Part shown: positions 1 to 11,110 of the stretch, piece after piece
Numbering within the stretch: the stretch's first letter is position 1
Layout: each line of letters starts with the position of its first letter
From: Saussurea involucrata
Taxonomy: Eukaryota > Streptophyta > Magnoliopsida > Asterales > Asteraceae
Direction: 5' to 3'
NCBI GenBank assembly: GCA_033807775.1
Contig: CM066315.1
Location: 58,310,820 to 58,374,819 of the forward strand
DNA: 64,000 nt
Made by a program: the position numbers and the translations under genes
Notes under the pieces: generated by a model
Seen by the model: only the letters and a program-made list of their open reading frames with translations
The model's database searches: none
Told to the model about the DNA's origin: nothing

Positions 1-875
1 TCCTCTTCTCTCTCCAAACACTCTCCTTTATATAAATCTAATGAGGAATGTTTTAACTGTGGTAAAAAGGGTCATTTTGCTTCTGAGTGTAAAAGTAGAA
101 ACCTTGAAAGACTTAGAAGTGCTTCCCACCGATTTTCCAAAAATTTCAGCCAATCTTCCTCTTCTGCAAATTTTGACCGGGCTGAAAGATACAAGGAGAA
201 ATACAAGAGAGAAAAGGAAAGAAATGAAAGACTTGTCAGAAGAGGAAAGGGTCTGCCTGCTAAATCTTATGATTTGGCAGATGAACCCACATCTGAAAGC
301 GAATGACTCCTCAACTGCTCTTGTATCAGCTAAGTGCTTCTTCTACTCTTCACAGGTACATACTATGTGTTTTATCTATCTTTTATGAATTCTCTTATTT
401 CAAACTCTTTTGCTATGTGTTCATAATTTCTGCCATCACATCTGAAAACATAAATTTTGGAAATTTTATTTGGCTAGTCTCTGGGTGTTGTTTCTGTCTT
501 AAAAGGAAATCCTCCAAAATTTTTCCAAAAATAACTTTATGACTTCTCATACCGATTTTCTTCTTAAATCTGTGAGTTTCAAAATGTCCAATTCAAAAGA
601 AAGGATTTATGTACTCCCAATTTTTGAAATATGAATTCTATGTGATGCACCCCCATTCTTTGTTATCTCTTCAAAATCTTTGAGCAAAAGTTAGGAAAAA
701 TGTCAAGTTTCTAAAAGGAACTCTCTTTATAGAAAATGCTATATCTGTGGTGATATTTCTCATTTTGCCAAAGACTGTGTGAAATAAAGAATTATTCTGA
801 GTGATATAAATTCTTGTCATTCTTTTTCTTCTAACCCAAAAGGACCCACCTTCAAAATGGGTACCTGGAAATTAA
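1..875 (+). pseudogene. gag: Degenerate Copia (Sirevirus-type) gag, C-terminal half
   Basis: The reading frame is open from base 1 to a TGA at 304-306. It contains a CX2CX4HX4C zinc knuckle (CFNCGKKGHFASEC, bases 49-90) followed by a Ser-rich then a Lys/Glu-rich charged stretch. A second knuckle (CYICGDISHFAKDC) lies at 737-778 and ends in TAA at 785-787. A shifted frame gives a KWVPGN end with stop at 873-875, like the KWVP endings of the other Sirevirus gags in this window. Gag forms the virus-like particle and binds RNA. Several stops and frameshifts separate these pieces, so no full protein can be made. The start is off the left edge. Confidence 0.75.
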
Positions 876-2013
876 ATTCTTTGTGATTGCAGATTTTGAG
901 CTGGGCAGATGGATCTATGTGAACAAGTGAGAAAGTTGACAAAACCTTCAAGATCTCCTTGTTTTTGAAAAGCCTCCCAGTTCTCATCTTACTGCTCTAC
1001 CCACTAAAGAATAGGCGTTGTTTAGGATGCATTGGTTTAGGGTATTGAAATTATTATTATGATTATTATATTATTATTATTATTATTATAAATATGTATA
1101 TATATACATACTTTCGGTTTCACCGATGTGTATATATATATATATTAAAATAATAATAAATAATAATAATAATAATTTAATAAAACTAATTACTAATTTC
1201 TTCCACCAAAATACTTTCTTACCATGCAATCTCACGACCACCGAAAAGTACAAAATCTGGTATCACCTTTTCTTAAAACCACCAAAATTGAATTTCATCC
1301 ACCGAAATTCAAATTTCATCCACAATTTTTTTTAAACCATTTCCCCATTCTTCACCGAATTCATTTTTCTCTTTCACCGAATCTTGTTCACCAAATTTCT
1401 TTTCCACCCTTCTACCCTTATTTTCTGCTGAGAAGAAACCCAACCAGCCCACACCGATTTTCTTTCCACCAAAAATCTCATTTAAACCCTTCTCACATCC
1501 ATAAACTTTTCTTTCTTTTTGTGGCCACCTTTATTTATTCACCCTCCTCTTCTATTTTTTAAACCCATTTCTTTTCTAAACCTCACCACCGAAATTTTCC
1601 TTAACCACCAAACCAAAACCATATCCCACCATACTTTACTTCCCATCATATGTTTTGCCTCCTCGATCGGTGGTACCCCTCAAATTCGGTGGAACCCTTC
1701 AAATTCGGTGGTGAAACCCTTCTAAATTCGGTACAATCCTTCAAACTCCTCGGTGGAATCCTCACACCGATCCACCACCGAGTCTACACCGATCCACACC
1801 GATTCCACACCGAATCTCCACCGATCCACCACCTCAAATCCCTCCACCGATCCACCACCTCAAATCCCTCCACCAATCCACCCACTACAAACTCTTCTAC
1901 AGATGTCACCCCAAATCCTCAAACTCAATCTTTTTGGGTCATCAAATTGGAAGATGAAATTCCAATCTTTTCTTCACTTTGAAGATTTTCTCCATAATGT
2001 CTTAGAAGTTTTA
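876..2013 (+). other. CACCGA-rich non-coding spacer of element G
   Basis: No credible gene. It contains an ATT/TTA microsatellite at about 1051-1175 mixed with (TA)n, then more than a kilobase of pyrimidine-biased sequence studded with CACCGA and its complement TCGGTG (for example at 1109, 1239, 1290, 1351, 1373, 1585). Open frames in it have Pro/His/Ser/Thr-rich composition that follows from the repeated motif, so I read them as non-coding. Confidence 0.65.
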
Positions 2014-2087
2014 CTACTGATTTTCCACCGAAAATCCTACCGAAAATAGCCAATTTTCGGTGGACTCTCCTTCATTTTCGGTGGAAA

Positions 2088-2122
<35 letters not shown>

Positions 2123-2322
2123 CCTACCGATTTTCCACCGAAAATCCTACCGAAAATAGCCAATTTTCGGTGGATTTTGCTCAATTTTCGGTGGAAAGGT
2201 AAAAAAAAAAAAAAAAAAAAATTCTACCGATTTTCCACCGAAAATCCCACCGAAAATAGCCTATTTTCGGTGGATGTTGCTCAATTTTCGGTGGAAAGGT
2301 AAAAAAAAAAAAAAAAAAAAAA
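2014..2322 (+). repeat. Three tandem hairpin units of about 100 bp, each ending in an A tract
   Basis: Units begin near 2014, 2124 and 2224. Each holds CCACCGAAAAT followed by ATTTTCGGTGG, which can pair into stem-loops, and each ends in a run of about 18-27 A residues (for example 2091-2119). The units differ by only a few substitutions, so the duplication is recent relative to the decay of gag. Confidence 0.85.
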
Positions 2323-2384
2323 ACTGGTCTTGGTTCTGGCCGATCTTTTCATTTTCTCTTGGTGTTTTTCCTACGTCGGCCGCT

Positions 2385-2925
2385 GAGGGGGAGCAACATA
2401 AACCCTCAGTACTCATATACAGCGACCAACTTGAAAAAATGAGGAAATCGACGGACCGGTCAAGGGGGAGCACTTCAGTCCGGGCGGATCTAACTGAGGG
2501 GGAGAAACACAAAGACCGTCTGATCTAACTGAGGGGGAGCAAAACAAAGACAAAGGATGCTGATGATAAACATGAAAAGATGCCAAGATGCAACAATTGG
2601 GCAGAAGTATCCTAAGGCTGCTGATCAAAATGAAGAATCCTCAAGCCAGACACAAGTTTCAACTCGCCCCTCCAAAGATGCAAGTAATATTCATTCTGTT
2701 TATACTGTTTATACTTCTTTCCTTTTCCTTTCGATTATTTGTACAGCTATACCTTTTTATTTTTTTTCTTATATGTAAATATCATATATACATACACACA
2801 CACAAAAAAAAAAAAATGGACTGTGTGAAAAAGAACCCAAAAGAGTAAAGAAGGGTCAACTTGCATTATTCACTGTCTTACTCATGTTTTTCTAAGTATG
2901 GATGTCATCATCAAATAGGGGGAGA
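2385..2925 (+). promoter_or_regulatory. Cluster of polypurine-tract-like GAGGGGGAG motifs and the PPT
   Basis: Purine motifs occur at 2385-2393, 2464-2470, 2496-2504, 2531-2539 and 2917-2925. The last directly abuts the LTR and is the expected plus-strand primer site. Several upstream PPT-like copies are a known habit of Sireviruses. The segment 2496-2560 also contains a short tandem duplication around two of the motifs. Confidence 0.75.
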
Positions 2926-2926
2926 T

Positions 2927-4115
2927 TGTTGGGTCATCAAGATTTGAAGATGACCTCATGATCTCCTTTTATACTTTGAAAAACATTTTATACTTAGAGA
3001 AATTTTGGATGCATGGTTCTTTGTAATGGCTTGTACAAGATATCAAATGTTTGGTGAAGTCAAAGATCAACCAAAGTCAAGATTAAAGATTCTCTCATTG
3101 TGGAAGTGAAAGATCTTTTCTCAAACATACAAGTCATTGTTCACCGAAATTGTTCTCACAATTTCGGTGGTATTTCCACCGAAACTTCTCTCTATTTCGG
3201 CCTAGTCTCAAAGAAGCTTTTCCCAAAGATGATGTCATATATCTCAAAGATGATGTCACATATCTCAAAGATGTGTCACATATCCCAAATGACATTTCGG
3301 TGGGACCTCAAAGAAGCTTCAAAGATGTTTTCTCCAAAGATGTGTCACATATCTCAAGTTTCCATCGGTGGTGCTTTTCTTGAAAGAAAATCTGAGAAGC
3401 AAAAGGAGACAAAAGTGAGAGACATAATAAGACAAAATGAGAAGCAAATTCATTTTGTCTTGGAAGAAATCTTACAACCTTTCTTCGGTGGTGCATTTGT
3501 TGAAAGAGATTTTGAGAAGCAAAAGAAGACAAAACTGAGAGACATAAGAAGACAAATTGAGAAGATATTTTCTACATGGATAAAGTGACCTTCTGTCTTA
3601 TTATCCATTTTCAGCTAAGGTCCCTGTTATATGCTCAAGCTACTCTGTCTGCACCTAGTAAAAGGTGACAAGGACTTCACAACTTTCCAGAAGTCAACAT
3701 CCTCAGCAAGTGTGAAGATGACAAGTGTCTCAAGCATTCAATGCTTGCACACTCCTTGTCACTATAAAAGGAAGAGCTCTCCATACTGAAATACACACAT
3801 CTTGAGAGACTTTGAAGATTACCGTGAGCTCTTGATATTCTACGCAAACTGGAAGAATTCTCTAAGTGCAAGAATTTCCAGTTTGCTTGAAAAACTTTAT
3901 AGCTTTGTTCTAAGTGTTCTTAGTTATTTTGTTGTATACTTTGTGTAAGATTGTTAGAATAGTTTATCTGTTCTTTTCCGCAACAGTCTTAAGTTTTCTA
4001 TGTGTAATTCTTGTTGAAAGATTTTCAATAAAAAGAATTAAAATTGTGAAAATTTTGAGTATTGTATTCAACCCCCCCCTTCTACAATACTTGTTATAGC
4101 CATCTGGGACTAACA
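2927..4115 (+). repeat. 3' LTR of element G
   Basis: Begins TGTTGG directly after the PPT and ends TAACA after a C-rich tract (about 4073-4079) and the typical Sirevirus tail. It contains several CCACCGAAA/TTTCGGTGG palindromic half sites between 3140 and 3495. A TATA box (tataaaag) lies at 3763-3770, so the LTR probably holds a promoter reading rightwards into the gag fragment and broken gene beyond. Confidence 0.85.
3763..3770 (+). promoter_or_regulatory. TATA box of the element G LTR
   Basis: tataaaag in an otherwise GC-balanced stretch, about 345 bp before the LTR end, the usual place for an LTR promoter. Confidence 0.6.
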
Positions 4116-4404
4116 GTCTTCATACTATTCGTTGCTCCTTTTTTAACATTGGGACAATTAAACTGTAGGTGCCCAGTAGCTCCACATTCGTAACAAAACT
4201 TCCTTTCCGGGCATTCTCGCATTGTATGCCCTAGCTTCCCACATCTGTAACATGTCACATTCCCAATCACACATTCACCGTTGTGTCTCCGACCACATTT
4301 GTTGTATTGGGGGATAGTAAATCCCTCGCTTCGTACCTTTGTTAATGTTGACATCCCCTTCGCCCTTATTTTTGATTCACTGACATCTTCCCATTTTCTA
4401 GTAT
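4116..4404 (-). pseudogene. gag: Ty3/gypsy gag fragment with zinc knuckles
   Basis: Minus-strand frame with a KCGRRHNGEC approach, then CYRCGKLGHTMREC (4211-4252) and CYECGATGHLQFNC (4154-4195). This arrangement is typical of gag from plant chromovirus-type gypsy elements, which bind genomic RNA through the knuckles. It is cut off at 4115 by the LTR of element G. Upstream it runs in frame into the end of the Ulp1-like exon, but a splice-donor-like GTACGT lies between them, so a natural fusion is unlikely. No protease or RT remains. Confidence 0.65.
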
Positions 4405-4649
4405 AAAGTTTAATTGATTTGATAATTGTAGTCGTACGTACCATTGTAGTAGTAGTGCAAAATAATCTATGTGGAGATGCGTTATTTCTGAACTGCTCTT
4501 TGTTGTTAAGGATGCATGACCATAAATCAATAACAGATGCACATATTTCAGTATTTGGTGTCATGCTTTCAAAAACGACTCTTGGTGCTTGTGCTCCACC
4601 AAAACTATGGAATACTCCGTCCCTTGTATTTTGAAGATGCAAAATCAAT

Positions 4650-7600
4650 ATACAATAATTTTTTATTAAATCATATGTGATTAATCAATGGTGTATGCAT
4701 TAATCATATGTGATTAAATCAATATAACATTATTTCTCATTCAATCCATAAATCATACCAAATCAATATAGCATACTTTTGATTGAATCATAGGTGATTA
4801 ATCAATGGTGTGTGCATTAATCATATGTGATTAAATCAATATAGCATTATTTGCCATTCAATGCATAACTTATAACATTGTCTTATTATGTTACCGAACA
4901 TTGCGCAAAAGATTCATGTGTTGTAAATGAGTAATCATATATGATTTTTAACTTATCTTAAACATAAAGACACTGTAAATGAGTAATCATATATGATGTT
5001 ATCAAGAAGTAAAATAATTTATGTTAAACTTACATTTTATCGCCCTGCATTGCAAACATCCAAGCAGACACCATTGTTTCTTCTTTTGTTAGTTATTCAT
5101 TAGGGTCCACCTTTATGTTCATATAGGGGGAGCAGATTGGTAGTCCAACCCTAATATCACGTTTTACCACTTGATTTTGTACATTCAGACCTGTGATTTG
5201 ATTGACATTAGGTGTTTCACAGTCTGTTTGAATCCCTTTCAACTTTTCTTTATCCACCTTCAACCTTACGAGAAGTCCTCCTTTAGATTGCTCTGGTTCC
5301 TTAGTTGTCTCTGTCACAAGCTGTTTCAAGGGGATTTTCTACCATGTTCACATCCCTCATCTAGATTTTCTGTATCTATATGCGCACATCCATCCTTTCG
5401 AATCACTTATCTTCATTGTCATAGCCTTAACTGAATTCTTGAGTTAAACCAATGCTGAAACTTGGTGCTGAAGGTGATACTGGTCGCCTTTTATTGCTAA
5501 CTGTCGGCATAACAACAACTTAATTGGTGGTACTTTCTACCACAGATTCTTGTTTTTCTTTGCTTATTTTTCAGCCGTTTTTTGTGCAACTAAGCGATCA
5601 CATGAGTCAATTACATCTGGGTTTTGCAAAAATTGTGTGAAAGTCTCAATGTTCTGTTCCTCACCTCCAGTTAGTATCTTTTCTCCTATAATCTATGTAT
5701 TGGCGATGCTTAACTTCTGAACAAGAATATCAATTTGATTTTCTACATTGGTTTGTTCTATCACAGCTTCCCCACCTTCTGTTTCATTCGTTTCTTCTAC
5801 ACTTCTTGTATTCTCATTTCTTATCTCTTTGGGACTGCTTTCTCCTATTACAGCTTCCCCGCCTTCTATTTCGTTTCTTTCTTCTACACCTCTTGTATTC
5901 TCATTTCTTACCTCTTTGGGACTGCTTTCTCCTATTACAGCTTCCCCACCTTCTGTTTCATTTATTTCTTCTATACCTCTTGTAATCACATTTCTTACCT
6001 CTTTGTGATGAAAATCATTTTCAACATGAAAATCATCTTGATTTTCTATATTCCAAGAGAAATCAACCTGTTGAGTTTCTTGAATTTGTTGTTCAATGAG
6101 AAAAAAATCAAGCTGTTTTCTTCGCCAATCAACAAGATTTGACGCTTCCGGAAACTTTGAACATGCCTTATCCAATGTTGTGTTGAATGTGGTTTTCAAG
6201 CACATCAGTTGGTTGTATGTGTCGTCCAGGAATTTATGATATCCCTATTAAAAAAATTCCAGTATTATATTGTTATTATTATAAAAACCAAACCCATACT
6301 AGTATATGCTTCTGCATTAAATCGCATATGATTTAAACACTATCAATTTTTGAAATAATATACCATTGTGCATATAAGTACTTTAAATCACATATGATTA
6401 TAAAAACTATCATATTGATATTTCATTAAAGTAAACCATATTAGTATATGTTTCCACTGTATATCACATTACTTAAATTACATATGATTATTAACACTAC
6501 ATTATTGATTTTACCATAAAACACAAAACATACAAGTATATGTTGCCAAATTAAATGTTTTTTTCATAGTTTATATGTTATTTAGTAGTCCTTAATCACA
6601 TATGATTATGTTATACTTAATCACATGTGATTGTTTACTACATAAGTGGGACATAATGATTATATAGTGCTTAATCACATATGATTTTTGAATACTCAAG
6701 GTTGACAGAATGCAATTGTTCAATAGTCATACTAATTAATAACACAAATGATTACATATGATATTTGAAGCATGCATAATAACAATATCACAAATGATCT
6801 CATATGATATGTGTTTACAAATGTATAAGTATGTACCTCCATATTAACTGGCGAAGAAGGAGGTTCTGCATTCGTCATGTTGTCTTCTCGATTGTTAACC
6901 TCGTTTGCATTTTCGTTGTTTTTGTCATACGGTTCATCAAACTCTCCCAATCCTAATCCTCCCGATTCGAGCTCCGCTTGCACCCTCATCCGTAATAACT
7001 CAGATGACCATGCTTTGATTGCAGGTCTAACTCTTATAATATGTGGCACACTACATTTAATGTTGTCCACGTAAAGCAACTACAAAATATTTTTAATCGT
7101 TATTATCAATTGGAAATTAACACCATGTTTTAATTATATATCTATTAAACTTACCACAAGAGTCGTCAATGGACCACAAAAGAATTCTTTTTCGTCATAA
7201 CCACTTGTTCTTGCTGAACCTTAAACGGCTAAGGATGTATTCACACCAGTTGATGTCTTTGAAATTTGTTTCTTTTGTCACTCTAGATGGAACATTTAGG
7301 CCACATGATTCGTTGTATTTGCAATTGCCCATTGTATTGCAAAAAACAACGATGAAGTTCAGCATAAAGTTCCAGTTTGCATCATTTGATGATACTATCT
7401 TTCTGCTTACATCTGTTGGTCTTATAACATCTCTATTGAATTGCTTCATCCATTCTTCCTTTATTGTAGCACCATAGTCATTTGTTTCACAACTGTCGTA
7501 CATGATATTACCCATGGGTGCTCCAATCATGTCTCTAATTGCTGCTTCATTTATCTCTATTGACCCATTTGAAGTGTTGATGGTCATGGTGTGTGGATCA

Positions 7601-8880
7601 AAGTTTAATGCTACATGGAATCCAAGGTTGGATCGTATTCCATTCAACTTCATTCCAAGTAGGCCTTCAAAACCCATTTCAGTAATGCATTTTTCCCATG
7701 AAGCAGACATCGACCTTATTGCATTGAAAAGTGGGTTGGGTGGTCCTCAACCTTATACTTTTTGCTTGTTTGGCTTTCTTGTTTTCCATCAACTTACTTT
7801 CTTGGTTCCTACCCCTTTTGGGTTGTTTTTTGATTTCTTGCTCTGTATTTGCAACTTGTTTCCTTGTTTTACCCTTTTCAACAACCTTCTCTTTCTTTTT
7901 GTTTTCTTTCTCTACGTTCTCACTGTCTTCTCTAACTCATTTTGCCTTCTTTTTATCTTTAGCAGACTCTGCTGCTTTTTTCCTCTTAACAGAGGAAAAT
8001 CTGTCCAATTGTAATGTAGTTACTACATTAATATCAATAAACTATCTACAACACTAGCATATCAATCTACCAATGTTATTAAAACTTTATATCATATATG
8101 ATCTTAAATGGTTAAACTAAGATAACTTTTCCATTGAAAATGAAACACTATTGTTACATCACATATGATTTACTAATATCAAACTACTAGTGTTGTTAGA
8201 ATTGTACGTCTTATATGATCTTAAATTGTTAAACTAACATAACTGTTAAATTAAAAAAAACACTGCTATTACATCACATATGATTTATTAATATCAAAGT
8301 ACCAGTGTTATTAAAATGGTACATCATATATGATATTCAATGGTTAAACTAAGATAATTGTTACACATATAATTCTCATATTGAAAAAAAAACAATAACT
8401 CTAATCACATATGATTCAGTGAGTTTAATATAACCTAAAGGAACTTCAAATTAAGGAACATAAATAAAGCCAACACAAATTTTATTTTCATTCTAAATTT
8501 AGGTTTACTTGAAATCACAGATGATTAATAACAATTTCCATGGATTACTTGAAATCACAGTGTTATTTAACTGGTAAATCATATATGATCTTTAAATGAA
8601 ATATTATGAAAATGTTTCATATGAGATATAAACTAACGGTATTATGAACAAAAGTCCTACTAAATCACATATGATTCAACCATATCAAATTAACTTTTTA
8701 TGCATCTTTAAATGGTTTATCCAAAATAATTGTCATATTGAAAAAAAAACAACTCTAATCACATATGATTCAGTGAGTTTAATCAAACTATTTCTTTAAT
8801 ACAACATAAATGAACCCAACACAAATTTTATTTTCATTCTAAATGTAGGTTTACTGGATATCACAGATGATTAAATCATT
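4650..8880. repeat. About 25 dispersed copies of a 12-bp palindrome, ATCAYATATGAT
   Basis: Copies and near copies (ATCACATATGAT, ATCATATATGAT, ATCATATGTGAT) lie near 4671, 4701, 4817, 4931, 4984, 6314, 6388, 6477, 6593, 6619, 6671, 6750, 8090, 8158, 8272, 8322, 8402, 8575, 8661 and 8757, among others. They sit in the introns of the Ulp1-like gene, not in its exons. They usually have AT-rich flanks but no constant spacing. Confidence 0.85.
5764..6003 (-). repeat. Three tandem 87-bp coding repeats (29 residues each)
   Basis: Unit starts fall at 5764, 5851 and 5938, a strict 87-bp period. On the minus strand each unit reads about 29 residues centred on EGGEAVIGESSPKE. The repeat lies in exon 5 of the Ulp1-like gene and is acidic and low in complexity. 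The exact multiple of three suggests expansion while the frame was under selection. Confidence 0.85.
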
Positions 8881-9224
8881 TTCTTAACCAATATACTTTA
8901 TGTATTACCTTGTTCATTCATCAATGTTGGATTTGACATTGTGTGTTCGTTGTTTGATGTATTTGCACAATGATCGACTTCAATCGAATCATCCCTGGTG
9001 TTTTTAGAGTTCCCAATCTTTGATTTCCTTGCTCCTCTGGTACTTTTACGACGTTCTTCAACGATAAACAAACAAAAAAATCTCACCAGGGTCATTAAAA
9101 ACCCTAGAATCAAACATGCAATAAAAACTTCAAACCTGTTGAATCCATTGATTTTGATATCGGAATGTTGTTTGTTTTCAGATTGTTGACGTCGTTTGAA
9201 CTGTATTTGAGTATTGATCTTCAA

Positions 9225-9436
9225 TTTCTTCGTTTATGGAATGATTCGTCAAGGTTCAGGGTTTTTTAGCGAGTTTTTGGAGCAATTTTTGGGAGCGTAG
9301 AGTTGATAGGTAAAATGATTATCCGTATCTTTCTCGTTTGTGTGATATTGGGAGCTCTCTCGTTTACCAGCATGTTAAGGTTTTACCTATTTTACCCCTG
9401 CTTTATTTTTGCCCCAGTGGAAAAGTTGTTACAATG
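9225..9436. other. Upstream region of the Ulp1-like gene
   Basis: No gene seen. It holds the presumed 5' leader (pyrimidine-rich on the minus strand) and possibly the terminal inverted repeat of a Mutator-like element, which I cannot confirm because the other end is lost. Its right edge is the left copy of the SINE TSD (9421-9436). Confidence 0.4.
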
Positions 9437-9627
9437 AACCACAAGGCTTGTGGCGTACTGGTTAAGGCTTGTGGGGGATATGGCTAGTAACCCATCTACC
9501 CCAAGTTCGAATCCAGACGCTTCCAACTTGTGGCCACTGGGGATAAACTCAGGGGTGCATGCTTTCGCACTCGGTGAATGTTGCCTGGGATTAGTCGGGT
9601 CAATTGGCTCGGATACCCTTACAAAAA
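9437..9627 (+). mobile_element. tRNA-derived SINE with perfect 16-bp target-site duplication
   Basis: Internal RNA polymerase III promoter: A box tggcgtactgg at 9451-9461 and B box GTTCGAATC at 9505-9513, 44 bp apart. The body ends in an A-rich tail at 9621-9627. Flanks aaaagttgttacaatg at 9421-9436 and 9628-9643 are identical, as expected after LINE-type target-primed insertion. It carries no protein gene and would need a LINE reverse transcriptase in trans. The intact boxes and perfect TSD suggest a fairly young insertion. Confidence 0.9.
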
Positions 9628-9643
9628 AAAAGTTGTTACAATG

Positions 9644-9757
9644 GCATAGTTTTTACATAATATGCCACTCTAATTATCAGCCGTGGATCAGATACAATAC
9701 ATGGTTGAGATGCATCCCTTTATTTTCTTATTTAGGTACCCTCCTCATTTGAACCCG

Positions 9758-9760
<3 letters not shown>
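9644..9760. other. Short unassigned segment
   Basis: About 117 bp between the SINE and the microsatellite-bounded MITEs; nothing recognised. Confidence 0.4.
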
Positions 9761-9830
<70 letters not shown>

Positions 9831-9831
9831 A

Positions 9832-9956
9832 GGTTCAAGGGAAAACCTCAAAAAACGGAAAACTGAAGAACACCCTGGGGGCCTTCATCTGGACGGTATG
9901 CACTTGTGCATACAGGTAACCTAGGGTGTTCTTCATTTTCCGTTTTTTGAGGTTTA
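9832..9956. mobile_element. Foldback MITE M1
   Basis: The arm at about 9843-9878 (aaacctcaaaaaacgg onward) is the inverted complement of 9921-9955, giving a near-perfect hairpin of about 35 bp around a short loop. It is preceded by (TA)n(GA)n at 9761-9826 and followed by (TA)n at 9955-9972. No coding capacity. It shares its left arm with M2 and looks like a shortened relative. Confidence 0.75.
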
Positions 9957-9972
9957 TATATATATATATATA

Positions 9973-10203
9973 GGGTTAGGTTCAAGGGAAAACCTCAAAT
10001 AATCGGAAAACTAAGAAACACTCTGGTAGCCCTTCATCTGGACGCTATGCACTTGTGCATACAGGTAATTTGTAACATGCACACGTGCATAAAAACCAAA
10101 AAATAACTTAAATTTACATGTATGCACAAATGCATACCGTCCAGATGAAAGGCTACCATGGTGTTCCTTAGTTTTCCAAATTTTTTGAGGTTTTCCCTAT
10201 AAC
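9973..10203. mobile_element. Foldback MITE M2
   Basis: Left arm about 9985-10062 pairs with 10120-10196, including the stretch around ttcatctggac and its complement gtccagatga. The loop holds several gtgcat/atgcac words. It is followed by (CT)n(TA)n at 10204-10250. The superfamily cannot be set because the flanks are microsatellite and any TSD is hidden. Confidence 0.75.

Positions 10204-10250
<47 letters not shown>
10204..10250. repeat. (CT)n(TA)n compound microsatellite
   Basis: A CT run followed by a TA run directly before the left end of element J. The mirror arrangement (TA)n(GA)n sits just outside the right end at 63565-63607. Confidence 0.9.
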
Positions 10251-11110
10251 GGATGTGTTTCAATTGCAAACCCGACAATTCCAACAAACTATACAAACTT
10301 GTAACACCCTCAAAATTGAAAAGAGCAACTAAATAAAATTTTGATAAAATAACCAAACGAGGATAAAAATCTCTTCTACAAACCATCCTTGGAAATACCT
10401 CAAAATTTAAAACATAACAACTCCCACAATTAATAACTCAAGTCATACCACGTTACCAAATAAAGTCGGGTGTTACTTAACCCCGGTACAAGTTGCTATT
10501 CCCAAAATAAATGCGGAGGACTTCACTAAGCAATTCACTTCTCGAGCACAATACTAGCACTCATTTCTTCACAGTGTCACTAGAACTATTCCCAACCTGA
10601 ACCTGTTGCACATACCGACAAATAAAAAGGTTAGGCTAATGCCTAGTGAGTTCAAGAGTTTACATCCTGATTAAATAATTCGTTAGACAAAAAGATTCAA
10701 CCTAAATCACGATTTCCGAAAAGAGATTTATATGGAATATACCGACAACCCATTTTCCAAATGCACACAAATATCATGACGAAAGATTCCAATGAAAATC
10801 ATTTCTCAGCAAATGACTCAATTCCAAAACTCACTCAAGATGTAAATAAATATTAGATTTATAAAATCAATGCGAATAAAACTTCATTAAAAACATCCGA
10901 ACAAGGATGAGGCATAATATACCGCCCATAAATCATGAAAAATAATCCATATGAATATAATATGTCGCCGACAACATGGATAAACAAAATACCCGAAACA
11001 ACACTCTTTGGTGTCGGGGGAGACCCGATTTCATCGAATGTGGCGAATACACAAGTTAAACCACATTTATAAATTACAAACATGTTTCATTGGTGGGAAA
11101 AACATATGAC

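Larger units (their letters stand above)
1..4115 (+). mobile_element. Element G: 3' part of a gag-only Sirevirus-like Copia element
   Basis: Seen: a gag remnant with two CCHC knuckles, a long CACCGA-rich spacer, repeated GAGGGGGAG purine motifs, a polypurine tract and a 1.19-kb LTR at 2927-4115. No protease, integrase, reverse transcriptase or RNase H lies between gag and the LTR, so this copy is either gag-only or deleted for pol. The 5' LTR is off the left edge, so the TSD cannot be tested; the 5 bases after the LTR are gtctt. Sirevirus assignment rests on the gag type, the KWVP end of gag and the multiple purine motifs. Confidence 0.75.
4405..9224 (-). pseudogene. Broken Ulp1-associated / Mutator-like (KAONASHI-type) gene with introns
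   Basis: Likely exons on the minus strand: 9224-9136 (start ATG at 9224), 9055-8909, about 8012-7155, 7079-6837, 6244 to about 5036, and about 4640-4440. Donors and acceptors fit GT-AG: an 80-bp intron at 9135-9056, donor GTAAGT at 7154, acceptor at 7080. Exon 3 encodes the block with NFDP, GSIEI and IGAPMG motifs seen upstream of Ulp1 cysteine protease domains in plant MULE proteins; the last exon has the following DLWSCILNNKEQFR block. The catalytic Ulp1 domain is missing. Frameshifts lie near 7735 and 7185, and a TAG ends the main frame of exon 5 near 5690. I recognise the family from memory of such proteins; whether it was a transposon gene or a domesticated copy is open. Confidence 0.6.

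Noticed and set aside
9437..9627. Possible tRNA gene
   Set aside because: A and B boxes are present but there is no full cloverleaf; the A tail and 16-bp TSD identify a SINE.
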